Part shown: positions 8,638 through 20,143 of the stretch, piece after piece
How positions within the stretch are numbered: position 1 is the stretch's first letter
Layout: the number at the start of each line of letters is the position of its first letter
DNA from: Magnetococcales bacterium
GTDB lineage: Bacteria; Pseudomonadota; Magnetococcia; Magnetococcales; JADFXB01
Direction: 5' to 3'
Length of the DNA: 37,734 nucleotides
Assembly (NCBI GenBank): GCA_015233935.1
Contig: JADFXB010000025.1
Span: 1-37,734 of the forward strand
Notes under the pieces: generated by a model
Database searches by the model: none
What the model was told of the DNA's origin: nothing
Seen by the model: the letters and a program-made list of their open reading frames with translations, nothing else
Position numbers and translations under genes: made by a program

Positions 8638-9757
8638 GTGGAACTCATCCTTTCCCGTGACCCCCTGCTGAAAATATTAAACCGCATCCAGTCGGTGGTG
8701 GAAAAGCGCAACACCATGCCCATTCTGGCCTATGCCCTCATGGTGGCGGATGGAGACACCCTCACCCTTTCGGCCACCGATACCGAACTTTCGGTGCGGG
8801 CGGTCTGTGATGCCCAGGTCGAAGAAGAAGGGATTCTATCGGTCCCCGCCCGCAAACTGTACGATGTGGTGCGGGAGTTGCCTGATCTGCCTGTGCGCAT
8901 GAAAAGCGAAACCGGGGATCGCATGCTGGTCACCTGTGGACGTGCCCGTTTTACCCTGCTTTGTCTACCGGGTGAAGAATTTCCCAAAATTCCCCAGCCC
9001 GACGAAGGCCCTCATATCCCGGTCTCCTCCCAACTGGTGGCCCGTTTGATGGACAAAGTGCACTTTGCCATGTCCACCGACGAAACCCGCTTCACCCTTA
9101 ACGGGGCCTATCTGCGGGTGGAACCCTTTGAGGATCGGCATGTGCTGCGCATGGTGGCCACCGATACCCATCGCCTGTCTGTCGCCCAGTATGAAATCAT
9201 GAGCGAAAGCCCTTATCTGGATCAGCCCCGTGATGTCATCATTCCCCGCAAGGCGGTGGGTGAAATTCACAAGGTGCTCAAGGAGGAGGATGATCAGGTG
9301 GAGTTGATCCTGGGGGAAAATTTCATCCAGATCATCAAACCCCGCTTTACCATGATCTCCAAACTGGTGGCCGGGCGGTATCCCAACTACAAGCGTGCCA
9401 TTCCCGAAGGCAATAACCACCTTCTCACCATTCAAAAGGCGGGATTTCTCTCTTTGTTGCGGCGCATGGTGGTGATCTCCTCCGAAAAATCCCACAGCAT
9501 TCAGTTTCAGGTGATGCAGGATTCCATCCAGGTCAACTCCAACAATCCAGAGCAAGAGGCCGGGGAAGAAGAGTTGGAAGTGGTCTATTCCGGGCCTCCC
9601 GTTACCATCGGTTTCAGTGCCCGTTATTTGTTGGAAATTCTTGGTGCGGTGGAAGGGGATGCGGTGCGCTTTTCTCTGGGGGGGGCAGGAGGCTCCTGTC
9701 CTGGTCACCGATCCCGACAGCGAAAATTACATGTTCGTGCTGATGCCCATGCAATAA
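8638..9757 (+). CDS. dnaN: DNA polymerase III sliding clamp DnaN, frame broken at a G8 run
   Basis: The start is GTG 8638 with GAGGT upstream, giving MELILSRDPLLKILNR, a typical clamp N-terminus; the three clamp domains follow. Near the end, after VRFSL, the frame derails in a run of eight G (9678-9685) into a nonsense tail that would run to 9810, inside recF. With seven G the protein ends normally: GGQEAPVLVTDPDSENY and then the standard C-terminal FVLMPMQ, TAA at 9755-9757, 372 residues. recF begins three bases later, as expected. Because the clamp is essential and the C-terminus is intact in the other frame, one inserted G from sequencing or assembly is the likeliest cause; slippage on the G-run during expression is an alternative. 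Confidence 0.9.
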
Positions 9758-9760
9758 TCC

Positions 9761-13310
<3,550 letters not shown>

Positions 13311-13330
13311 TAAACCATTGCAGGTGACAA

Positions 13331-13359
13331 ACAAAGGGGACCATCACGGTCCCCTTTGT
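13331..13359. terminator. Bidirectional terminator after gyrB
   Basis: A perfect 12-bp stem ACAAAGGGGACC (13331-13342) with its complement (13348-13359) around the loop ATCAC. It stands between gyrB and the convergent cytochrome gene, whose stop codon is at 13361-13363. Confidence 0.75.
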
Positions 13360-13360
13360 C

Positions 13361-13888
13361 TTATTCCAATCGGTAAGCCCCATGACAGGCTACGCAACCG
13401 ATCATCACTTCTGCCAAAGCTGCCAGGACGGGTTTTGTATCCCCGGTAACTCCGGCGTCCTGGGCTGCGAGAGCCAGCCGACTGGCTGCCTGATGGGTAG
13501 CACCGCCAATTTGGCTCATTCCTGCTGGCATATAGGCCGCCACCTGGTGGGCACCGTGTCGTTTGCCAGAGGAAACCCCTAACCGTTCTTCGGCGATGGT
13601 GGCCACTTTATCAAACTCTGATTGGGATAATCCGGTGGTGATTTCCTGCAAAGCCAACATATGGTCCCGCATGTTGGCCAACATATGCTGTTTTAACTCG
13701 CCGGGTAGTTGAACGGGGGTGCGGGCATCGGCTGGGGAGGGTGTACCAGAGTGTTGCATGGGATGGTTATGTTGAGGAGCCTGGTTTGGGGCGGCAGGGG
13801 AATTTTCTTGTGCCCAGGTGTAGGAGACGCAGAAAAGTAAGGAAATCAACAAAGCGGTTCCTTTGCGGGAAGCCATCCGAATCATCAT
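13361..13888 (-). CDS. Periplasmic cytochrome c'-like monohaem protein
   Basis: A 175-residue protein with a signal peptide (residues 1-26, hydrophobic core TALLISLLFCVSY, likely cut after TWA or WAQ), a His/Pro-rich linker (about 30-60), and a helical domain ending in CVACHGAYR, with C165, C168 and H169 forming a covalent haem site. The CxxCHxxYR motif at the extreme C-terminus of a helical domain is typical of class II cytochromes (c' and c556). Function could be electron transfer or NO/CO binding; the sequence does not decide. AAAGGA before the ATG at 13888 supports the start. It is convergent with gyrB and appears to be a single gene. Confidence 0.75.
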   Translation of the reverse strand: MMIRMASRKGTALLISLLFCVSYTWAQENSPAAPNQAPQHNHPMQHSGTPSPADARTPVQLPGELKQHMLANMRDHMLALQEITTGLSQSEFDKVATIAEERLGVSSGKRHGAHQVAAYMPAGMSQIGGATHQAASRLALAAQDAGVTGDTKPVLAALAEVMIGCVACHGAYRLE

Positions 13889-14171
13889 CGTTCATCCTTT
13901 TGTTATGAATATCTGCTTTTAGTTAACCTGCTCCTGTGCCATGGATGCACAGACTGAATCGTCTTTGGTGAGCAATCTTAGCATGTGGGGAATAACTGTG
14001 CAAAACCCTCTGATCAAGATAGCTTCGACGATGGTGGGGAGGATGTGGGGGAAGGTGAAACCGTTACTGGCAGGTCGCTTGTATAGAGGTTTGTTCCATA
14101 ATGTATTATCAATAATAATGTGAAATTTCCGTTATTGCTGTGTCGCAACAGATCTGTTAGGATTTAATTCC
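13889..14171. other. Intergenic region upstream of hicA
   Basis: About 280 bases with no convincing gene. It has an AT-rich palindrome TATTAT-CA-ATAATA (14104-14117), which may overlap a promoter, and the 12-bp palindrome annotated separately close to the hicA start. Confidence 0.35.
14147..14158. promoter_or_regulatory. Candidate HicB operator
   Basis: AACAGATCTGTT is a perfect 12-bp palindrome ending 13 bases before the hicA start codon. HicB here carries a helix-turn-helix, and such antitoxins usually repress their own operon through a palindrome next to the promoter. The assignment rests on position only. Confidence 0.35.
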
Positions 14172-14351
14172 ATGAACAGCAACGAATTTAAAAAATGGTT
14201 GGCCCAACAAGGTGCAACCTTTGAACCGGGTAAAGGAAGCCACCTGAAGGTTTTCTTGAATGGTCGTTTTTCGGTGTTGCCTATGCATGGGACGCGGGAG
14301 ATCGGAAAGGGTCTTGAGCAGGCCATCAAAAAGGATCTTGGTTTAAAATAG
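14172..14351 (+). CDS. hicA: HicA-family mRNA interferase toxin
   Basis: A 59-residue protein of the HicA (YcfA-like, dsRBD-fold) family. The short helix NEFKKWLAQQGA is followed by GKGSHLKVF with the catalytic His (residue 24), then the strand with VLPMHGTRE and a final helix with EQAIKKDLGL. HicA toxins cleave mRNA and are neutralised by HicB. AGGA stands about 9 nt before the ATG. The stop is 11 bases before the hicB start, and a strong GGGAGGA separates them, so the pair is an operon in the usual toxin-first order. Confidence 0.85.
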   Translation: MNSNEFKKWLAQQGATFEPGKGSHLKVFLNGRFSVLPMHGTREIGKGLEQAIKKDLGLK

Positions 14352-14362
14352 GGAGGACGGTC

Positions 14363-14785
14363 ATGTGGGATTATCCTGTAGAGCTTACCCCGGACGACAA
14401 CCAGACGATTTTGGTCTCCTTTCCTGATGTTCCGGCGGCCCACACCTTTGGTGAGGATGAAGATGAGGCCATCATGCGTGCCAAGGATGCCTTGGAGACA
14501 GCCTTGGAGATTTATGTAGACAGCCGCATGCCCATTCCCACCCCATCCCCTGCCCATGGGCGGCCCACGGTCAGACCGGATGCATTGATCTGTGCAAAAC
14601 TGGCTGTTCACACGGCCATGCGTACCCAGGGTGTTCGCAAGGCAGAGCTGGCGCGTCGTCTCAACTGGCACCTGCCTCAGGTGGATCGTTTGCTGGATCT
14701 GCGCCATGCTTCCCGCCTTGACCAGGTTGAAATGGCCCTTGCAGTTCTTGGACAGCGTATTGTTTTGACGGTGGAGGCGGCATGA
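14363..14785 (+). CDS. hicB: HicB-family antitoxin with a DNA-binding domain
   Basis: The 140-residue protein starts with the HicB partial RNase H-like fold (about 1-65, with VSFPDVPAAHTFGEDEDEA and the helix that follows). It ends in a helix-turn-helix (about 88-135, KAELARRLNWHLPQVDRLLD), the arrangement that lets HicB both neutralise HicA and repress the operon. GGGAGGACGG upstream of ATG 14363 is an excellent ribosome binding site. Both genes look intact. The AT-rich island begins directly after it. Confidence 0.88.
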   Translation: MWDYPVELTPDDNQTILVSFPDVPAAHTFGEDEDEAIMRAKDALETALEIYVDSRMPIPTPSPAHGRPTVRPDALICAKLAVHTAMRTQGVRKAELARRLNWHLPQVDRLLDLRHASRLDQVEMALAVLGQRIVLTVEAA

Positions 14786-15148
14786 GAGGAGGGACTATCT
14801 AGGGTTGCCGCAAATAATATAAAATTTAAGTGTGTTAGATGTTAATTTTCGTTCTGATGTCCAAGAGAATATCGTGCTAGTTTAGATCAATGAGTAATAT
14901 TTAACTTTTAAAATATTCTATTTATCTGTTGTAGAGGTGGATAATTCTAGATAAAAATTAATATTCTTATTTCTATTTAAATTTAAACACTTCATTCTGT
15001 AAGAATATTTTAGTCTATTGAAAATAAAATAAATATTGACAGGATAGGGAAAAAAGATAGAATCAAGGGCAGGTTCAAGGTGGTTCCCAGAGGGTGAGTT
15101 ATTGATGATGTTTGGTCATGGTTGCAGGCAAGCGAGAGCAAGAAAAAA
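14786..15148. other. AT-rich intergenic stretch
   Basis: About 360 strongly AT-rich bases that begin the island. I see no gene or RNA here. AGGTGGATAA near 14934-14943 differs by one base from a DnaA box, but a single near-match in AT-rich DNA means little. Confidence 0.3.
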
Positions 15149-16342
15149 ATGCGCCAAACACATGCGGATGTTGTTATTATTGGGGCGGGAATAGTTGGAA
15201 TTACTTTAGTTTTTGAAATAAAAAAGCGGAATAGTTCTCTTAAAGTTTTAATTATCGAGAAAGAGGTTTTCACAGGTTTTCATGCCAGCGGGCGCAATTC
15301 TGGGGTATTGCATGCTGGGTTTTATTATACGGCAGATAGTTTGAAGGCAAAATTCTGTCGTGAAGGAAATATTGAATGGCATAATTATTGTGAAGAAAAC
15401 ACATTACCGATTAATAAATGTGGGAAGGTTGTCGTTGCAAAAGATGACAAATATTTTGATATGTTGAGTGAGCTTTATAATCGGGGCGTTAATAACGATG
15501 TTCCCGTCCAGGTTATAGATGAAGGTGAGTTAAGAAAAATTGAGCCTAGGGCAAAGACTTATAAAAATGCTCTTTTTTCTCCTACGACATCTTCAATTGA
15601 CCCAAAGATTATCATGAAGTCTGTAACAAAACTGGCGATTGAAAGAGAAATCGAAATATTAACAGAGGCTAAAATTATTGAACCTTCAAGTAAAGGTGTT
15701 GTAACATCTGTTGGTGAAATAGAATGTGGTATAGTCATTAATGCATCAGATTTATAGGCAGATGAAATAGCAAAATTGTATGGGGTAGGTAGTGATTATG
15801 AGGTAACACCATTTAAGGGATTGTACCTTCATTCACCTGACGAAATTGGTTCCTTGAGAACGCATGTTTATCCGGTTCCAAATTTATTAAACCCATTTTT
15901 AGGAGTACATTTTACAATACTTGTTGATGGAACAATAGAAATTGGACCCACTGCGATTCCGGCGTTTTGGCGCGAACATTATTCTGGTTTGGATAGATTT
16001 TCTTTCACAGAGGCTATAAAAATTATATTTCGTGAGCTTGATTTGTTTATTGAAAATCCATTTAATTTTAGAAGGTTGGCATTGCAAGAGGTATTAAAAT
16101 ACAATAAAAATTTAATGGTTAAGCATGCATCTGAGTTGATTATTGATAATAAGCCTTCCAAGATGTGGAAATGGGGGGTGCCGGGTATACGTGCTCAACT
16201 CTATAATAAAAAAGATAAGAAACTGGAAATGGATTTTATTATCCAGAAAAGTTCAAATAGTATTCATATCTTAAATGCAGTTTCGCCTGCCTTCACTTGT
16301 GCGATACCGTTTGCACGTTATGTAGTTAATAAAACGATGTAG
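15149..16342 (+). pseudogene. L-2-hydroxyglutarate oxidase-like FAD enzyme, broken by an in-frame amber codon
   Basis: Reading through one TAG (15755-15757), the frame gives about 397 residues with an intact FAD oxidoreductase sequence. It has the Rossmann dinucleotide motif DVVIIGAGIVGI at the N-terminus, FHASGRNSGVLHAGFYY, and beyond the stop the PFKGLYL, FLGVHFT and WKWGVPGIRAQL segments of the LhgO family. Such enzymes oxidise L-2-hydroxyglutarate to 2-oxoglutarate in some bacteria; relatives sit in surface-polysaccharide clusters. The TAG falls where relatives typically have Tyr (NASDL-stop-ADEIA), a one-base change from TAT or TAC. ATG 15149 is the likely start. The codons are AT-rich, unlike the flanking genes, suggesting acquired DNA. 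No suppressor tRNA is visible. Confidence 0.75.
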
Positions 16343-16408
16343 GGGGGAATTATTGACATCGAAGAAAATAAGTCACAAGATAAAGATGATAATTATCATA
16401 ATAAAAAC

Positions 16409-17113
16409 ATGCAAGATCTAAATGAGAGAGAATTTCTTCTGCAAAGTGACTTGAAAAGAGTATTATTTGAATATTCATATAAAGAGTTTATTGAGCGAAT
16501 ACGTTTACGATATCTTATATTATTTTATTATTTAGCTGCGGTAAGTGCAATAATCGCCGCAATATTAGCTAGGGAAGTAAATTATCTAGTACTATTAATA
16601 ATACCAGTCATAGCGTTAGGAGCAACCATTATAGCGTCTCATCATAATGCCATGATTGGATGGTTAGGGTTGTATTGTGGGTGGGAATTTCCTGATATAA
16701 TAAAAAAGGATATTTGCAAGAATATTATAGTCCCTTCTTGGCATGCTTCCTGTTGTCTTAAAATTAGCCGTGAGAATAGTATTCTGTTTCGTGAAAAAAG
16801 TATTTGAATATTATTAATAGTACCTTCAATATTACTTTTATTATTATATTTGTATCTTGATTATAATAAAATAAAATGCATTCTTAATGAGCTAATATTA
16901 CTTGATTTGGGTGTGGGGCATTTTCTTATTGCTCTGTTGTTGTTTGATGTGTATTGTATAACTGAAACAATTAGCGTTGTTAGAAGTTCGTATAGTGTAA
17001 GGCATCAGCTTTATAAACCTAGGAAGTATTGCGATAGGCATAGCGAAGAAATTAGAGGAGTGGTGACAAACGTGAGAAAAAAACTTTGGCATGAATGGGG
17101 AGATACGAATTAA
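16409..17113 (+). pseudogene. Unknown membrane protein, interrupted by an in-frame TGA
   Basis: A 132-residue frame from ATG 16409 stops at TGA 16805-16807, then the same frame continues open for another 102 codons to 17113. Read through, the protein has about 234 residues with membrane helices at roughly 38-54 and 58-75, another right after the stop (about 134-147) and a fourth near 165-180, then a basic cytoplasmic tail. Topology consistent on both sides of the stop suggests one original gene that acquired a nonsense mutation. The frame is also open from the preceding oxidase stop, adding about 20 hydrophilic residues if a non-ATG start is used. I do not recognise the family. Codon use is strongly AT-rich. 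Confidence 0.5.
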
Positions 17114-17655
17114 ATATACCAAAATTCAGATGTCCAATTATAAATGACAAAAAAATTTACTTTATTTTTGAAAGAAACAACCAATTTCACCAGGAAAGAC
17201 GGTAGAAAACCACAACACGTCGGTAGGCCGGTCGAGCTGGTGAGGATACCAGCAATCCATCATCGCTCAGACATTTAAATCCCCGGTATCTAGGCAAATG
17301 ACATTCATGGATGGCCAAAACCACTTCTCTTTTAGCCAAATGCAGCATCCTCGTTGGCCAACTTGCAAAGGATATCTCTTTCCTCACGCATGATGCCTTC
17401 GGCATTGTCCAACTGGAGGGCAAACTACAGTTCATGGGATTAAATGTTTGAACTGATCCTGTGATTTTGCATTATCATTGTACCAATGTGGCGCAACTCC
17501 TAACCAAGTCGACACTCTTTGCTATGTTTTCTATTGGCCAGTATGGTACGCTCTTTTTGCTGGTTGCCTGCTAGTGTTTGTCATTCATGCCCAGGAACAA
17601 GAAGCGTGAATGGATTCCAAGGCTTTTATTCAACATCCCGGAAAAGGATTTCTCC
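17114..17655. other. Region without an intact gene after the AT-rich island
   Basis: The first 70 bases are AT-rich; from about 17180 the composition returns to that of the flanking genome. Leftward frames between 17435 and 17187 look like pieces of a decayed gene (a 29-codon open piece containing LQLDNAEGIMREERDIL in one frame, and a run ending PAYRRVVVFYRLSW in another), but no family is recognisable. The rest is presumably the promoter region of the carbonic anhydrase. Confidence 0.3.
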
Positions 17656-18315
17656 ATGCTTAATCACCACAACCACCATGCCAATCACCCCCATAATCGC
17701 CGTCGCACCATTGCCGGACCAGGTCACATGTCTCCAGACGAAGCGTTGGCGCGTCTTAAGGAAGGGCATGCCCGTTTTTTAGCGGGTAAATCCGTTCATC
17801 CCCATGTCAGTCGGGAACGTTTGTTGGAGACTGCAACCAAGGGGCAGCACCCTTTTGCCTCTTTTATCTCTTGCTCCGACTCCCGGGTTCCGGTGGAAAT
17901 CATCTTTGATCAAGGGATTGGTGATTTATTTGTGGTTCGGGTGGCGGGCAATATCATTGATATGGATGAAATCGGCAGCACCGAGTATAGCGAGGAGCAC
18001 TTGGGTATCTCCCTTTTGGTTGTCATGGGGCATAGTCAGTGTGGAGCGGTTTCTGCGGTGGTTCAGCACGCCGAGGTGGGAGGAGCAGTTGCCAAGTTGG
18101 TGCAGCACATTACGCCAGCTTTGGAGCGGGCCAGCAGTCTGGGATTGACTGGTGATGCCCTCTTGGCAAAAACCATTGAAGAAAATGTCCGCCATTCCAT
18201 TGCCATACTACTGGAAGCCAGCCCGGAAACCGCCGAAATGGTTCACGAAGGCAAGGTAAAAATAATCGGGGCTATCTATCACATTGAAGATGGCCATATC
18301 ACTTGGTTGGAGTAG
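17656..18315 (+). CDS. Beta-class carbonic anhydrase
   Basis: A 219-residue enzyme from ATG 17656 with all beta-carbonic anhydrase signatures: CSDSR (C73, D75, R77) and GHSQCGA (H126, C129). C73, H126 and C129 bind zinc and D75/R77 form the catalytic dyad. It interconverts CO2 and bicarbonate. AAGGA 8 nt before ATG 17656 supports this start; the frame is open to ATG 17587 and TTG 17578, which would add a poorly conserved 23-26 residues. The N-terminus is odd, with seven His in the first 13 residues (HHNHHANHPH), possibly a metal-holding tail. Its stop lies five bases from the stop of the convergent toxin remnant. Confidence 0.93.
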   Translation: MLNHHNHHANHPHNRRRTIAGPGHMSPDEALARLKEGHARFLAGKSVHPHVSRERLLETATKGQHPFASFISCSDSRVPVEIIFDQGIGDLFVVRVAGNIIDMDEIGSTEYSEEHLGISLLVVMGHSQCGAVSAVVQHAEVGGAVAKLVQHITPALERASSLGLTGDALLAKTIEENVRHSIAILLEASPETAEMVHEGKVKIIGAIYHIEDGHITWLE

Positions 18316-18320
18316 GGGAA

Positions 18321-18512
18321 TCACTCCTGTTCCAAGAGAGGTGGAAAGTTCCGAACATTGTGGAGAACCCGCATAATGATCACCCCAATGGGATGGTCCA
18401 ATTCCCCCAAATAGGCATTCGCCTGGGCTTCACTAAAAGGGTGGCAAGAATAGAGATAGATCGCGCGTAAATTCTCCTCTGTCTTGCCGGAAAGAATACA
18501 TTCATCCGCCAT
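18321..18512 (-). pseudogene. ParE-family toxin with a large internal deletion
   Basis: The 63-residue product starts like a ParE/RelE-fold toxin (helical region LRAIYLYSCHPFSEAQANAYLGEL) and ends with the strand IIMRVLHNVRN, equivalent to the conserved C-terminal IVRVLH of ParE. ParE toxins are usually about 95-100 residues; here roughly 35-40 central residues, which form the sheet and the RSFPVG-like loop, are missing. The reading frame is preserved. The toxin is most likely inactive, leaving the antitoxin as a relic or regulator. The ATG at 18512 lies inside the end of the antitoxin gene (11-base overlap), the normal order for parDE. Confidence 0.6.
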
Positions 18513-18738
18513 GCATGCGACCCTTTACGTCTTGGATAATATCCATAACCTTGCGATGGCTGATGCCGCTCTCCTCTGCTGCGGTGAGTGCAATTTTCAG
18601 CATTTCCTTTTGATACTTGTCCTGGCGAATTAAATCCAGGACGTAATCATTGGCATTGGCATAAACGCCGCTGTTCACTTGGCTATCGACCCATTTCTGC
18701 AAAGGTGCAGGAAGATCTACAAGAATACTACAGCCCAT
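18502..18738 (-). CDS. ParD-family antitoxin
   Basis: A 78-residue ribbon-helix-helix type antitoxin: N-terminal strand and helix (SILVDLPAPLQKWVDSQVNS, then GVYANANDYVLDLIRQD) and a C-terminal helical tail that would wrap the toxin. It should bind DNA as a dimer and neutralise ParE. AGGAG 8 nt before the ATG is a good ribosome binding site. The start codon lies inside the last codons of the AlgB-like regulator gene (overlap of 11 bases), so the pair may be co-transcribed with that regulator, an unusual position for a toxin-antitoxin module. Confidence 0.8.
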   Translation of the reverse strand: MGCSILVDLPAPLQKWVDSQVNSGVYANANDYVLDLIRQDKYQKEMLKIALTAAEESGISHRKVMDIIQDVKGRMHGG

Positions 18739-20056
18739 ACTGTTTTCTCCTGCGCCACAAAGTGGTTTGATCGATTCCTAAAACGGTGGCGGCTTCCTGG
18801 ACGGAGGTGGTGTTGGCGATGACGCCGCGAATGTGCAACTCTTCGATGGTCTCCAGAGAGACCAAATCGCCAGGACGGGGTTGGCTGGGGCGGCTGGCGA
18901 TGGAGTCGGGCAGGTCGGGGCTGTCAATCCATTCACCCCGGCCTAAAATTACCGCTCGCTCAATGGTGTTGCGCAGCTCGCGCAAATTGCCCGGCCAGGC
19001 ATAACCCTTCAATAAGGCCAAAGCCTGCGGGGTGAAACCCTGATAGTGCTTGTTTTCGTTGCGGCTTAAGGAAAGAAGCATTTTGTTGGCCAACCGTTGA
19101 ATATCCTCCGGGCGTTCCCGCAGCGGCGGCATGGGAATTTGAATCACATTCAACCGGAAATAGAGATCCTCACGAAATTTCCGCTCCCTCACCGCCTGCT
19201 CCAGGGAGACATTGGTGGCAGCAATAATGCGCACATCCGCCTTGCGGGTGACCGGATCGCCCACCCGTTCATAGCTTTTCTCCTGCAAAAAACGCAACAG
19301 TTTGGGCTGGATGGTCAACGGCAGTTCGCCAATTTCATCCAAGAGCAAAACCCCGCCCTCACAGGTGGCAATCCGACCTGGTTGATCCCGGGTGGCCCCG
19401 GTAAAGGCCCCCCTGGCATGACCAAACAGGGTGCTCTCCAATAATTCACCCGCCAGTGTGGGGCAGGAAACCACACAAAAAGGCCGCTTGGCCCGTCGGC
19501 TCCAACCATGCATGGCTCTTGCCAGTTCAGTCTTGCCTACCCCGCTCTCACCGGTGATCAAGACGGCGGCATCCGAGTTGGCGGCTTGTTTGGCCATCTC
19601 CAGGGTGCGTTTCACCGTCGGGGCGGTGCTGTCAAACTCCAGGGCAGGGGCTACCGCATCCAAATTTTCTTCCAGGGTGGCCAGGCGGACTTCCATATCC
19701 CGCCATTCCGACAATCGCTGCACCAACAAAACCAATTGTTGGGGAACAAAGGGTTTGGTGAGATAATCCCTGGCTCCCCGCCGAATGGCCTCCACCGCAC
19801 TGTCGATGGAGCCATAGGCAGTGATCATGACAATCTTCATCCAGGGGGAGTCATCCAACAAGGGGGCGATCAGGTCGAGACCACTTTCCGATCCTAAGCG
19901 CAAATCCACAAAGGCCACGTCAAAGGCCTTGCTGCGGGCCAGTTGCATGGCCTTGTTGCTGTTTTCTGCCTGGCTTACCTGGTGACCATCCACCGCCAGC
20001 AGGGTGGCCATGGTTTTGCGAATATTGGGTTCATCGTCCACAATCAGGATATTCAT
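18728..20056 (-). CDS. AlgB-like sigma-54-dependent response regulator
   Basis: A 442-residue NtrC-family regulator. The receiver (1-120) has D51 as phospho-acceptor (FDVAFVDLRL). The AAA+ domain has Walker A GESGVGKT (169-176), the sigma-54-contacting GAFTGA loop (216-221) and DEIGELP. The Fis-type helix-turn-helix is at the end (QEAATVLGIDQTTLWRRRK). It should activate sigma-54 promoters when phosphorylated. ATG 20056, with GGAGAG upstream, is the start; the longer open frame overlaps the divergent gene's promoter. The MNILIVDDEPNIRKTM opening resembles AlgB, and the divergent kinase resembles its partner KinB, so they are a likely pair. The ParD gene overlaps its 3' end. Confidence 0.92.
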   Translation of the reverse strand: MNILIVDDEPNIRKTMATLLAVDGHQVSQAENSNKAMQLARSKAFDVAFVDLRLGSESGLDLIAPLLDDSPWMKIVMITAYGSIDSAVEAIRRGARDYLTKPFVPQQLVLLVQRLSEWRDMEVRLATLEENLDAVAPALEFDSTAPTVKRTLEMAKQAANSDAAVLITGESGVGKTELARAMHGWSRRAKRPFCVVSCPTLAGELLESTLFGHARGAFTGATRDQPGRIATCEGGVLLLDEIGELPLTIQPKLLRFLQEKSYERVGDPVTRKADVRIIAATNVSLEQAVRERKFREDLYFRLNVIQIPMPPLRERPEDIQRLANKMLLSLSRNENKHYQGFTPQALALLKGYAWPGNLRELRNTIERAVILGRGEWIDSPDLPDSIASRPSQPRPGDLVSLETIEELHIRGVIANTTSVQEAATVLGIDQTTLWRRRKQYGL

Positions 20057-20098
20057 GTCGTGACTCTCCGCAACCCATTTGGTTAAAATGATTTTCGC

Positions 20099-20114
20099 CG
20101 GTAGAGATATTGCC
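20099..20114 (+). promoter_or_regulatory. Weak sigma-54-like promoter before the KdpD-N gene
   Basis: GG (20100-20101), exactly ten bases, then GC (20112-20113) inside TTGC gives the sigma-54 spacing. The -24 element reads CGGTAG rather than TGGCAC, so the match is partial. It lies 30 bases before ATG 20144 in the 87-base gap between the AlgB-like regulator and this operon. Confidence 0.25.
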
Positions 20115-20143
20115 ACGGACCAGCCGCTACGGAAAGATTGCTC

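Noticed and set aside
14776..14812. Hairpin GCGGCA/TGCCGC after hicB as a terminator
   Set aside because: The loop is about 25 bases and no T-run follows, so the pairing is likely fortuitous.
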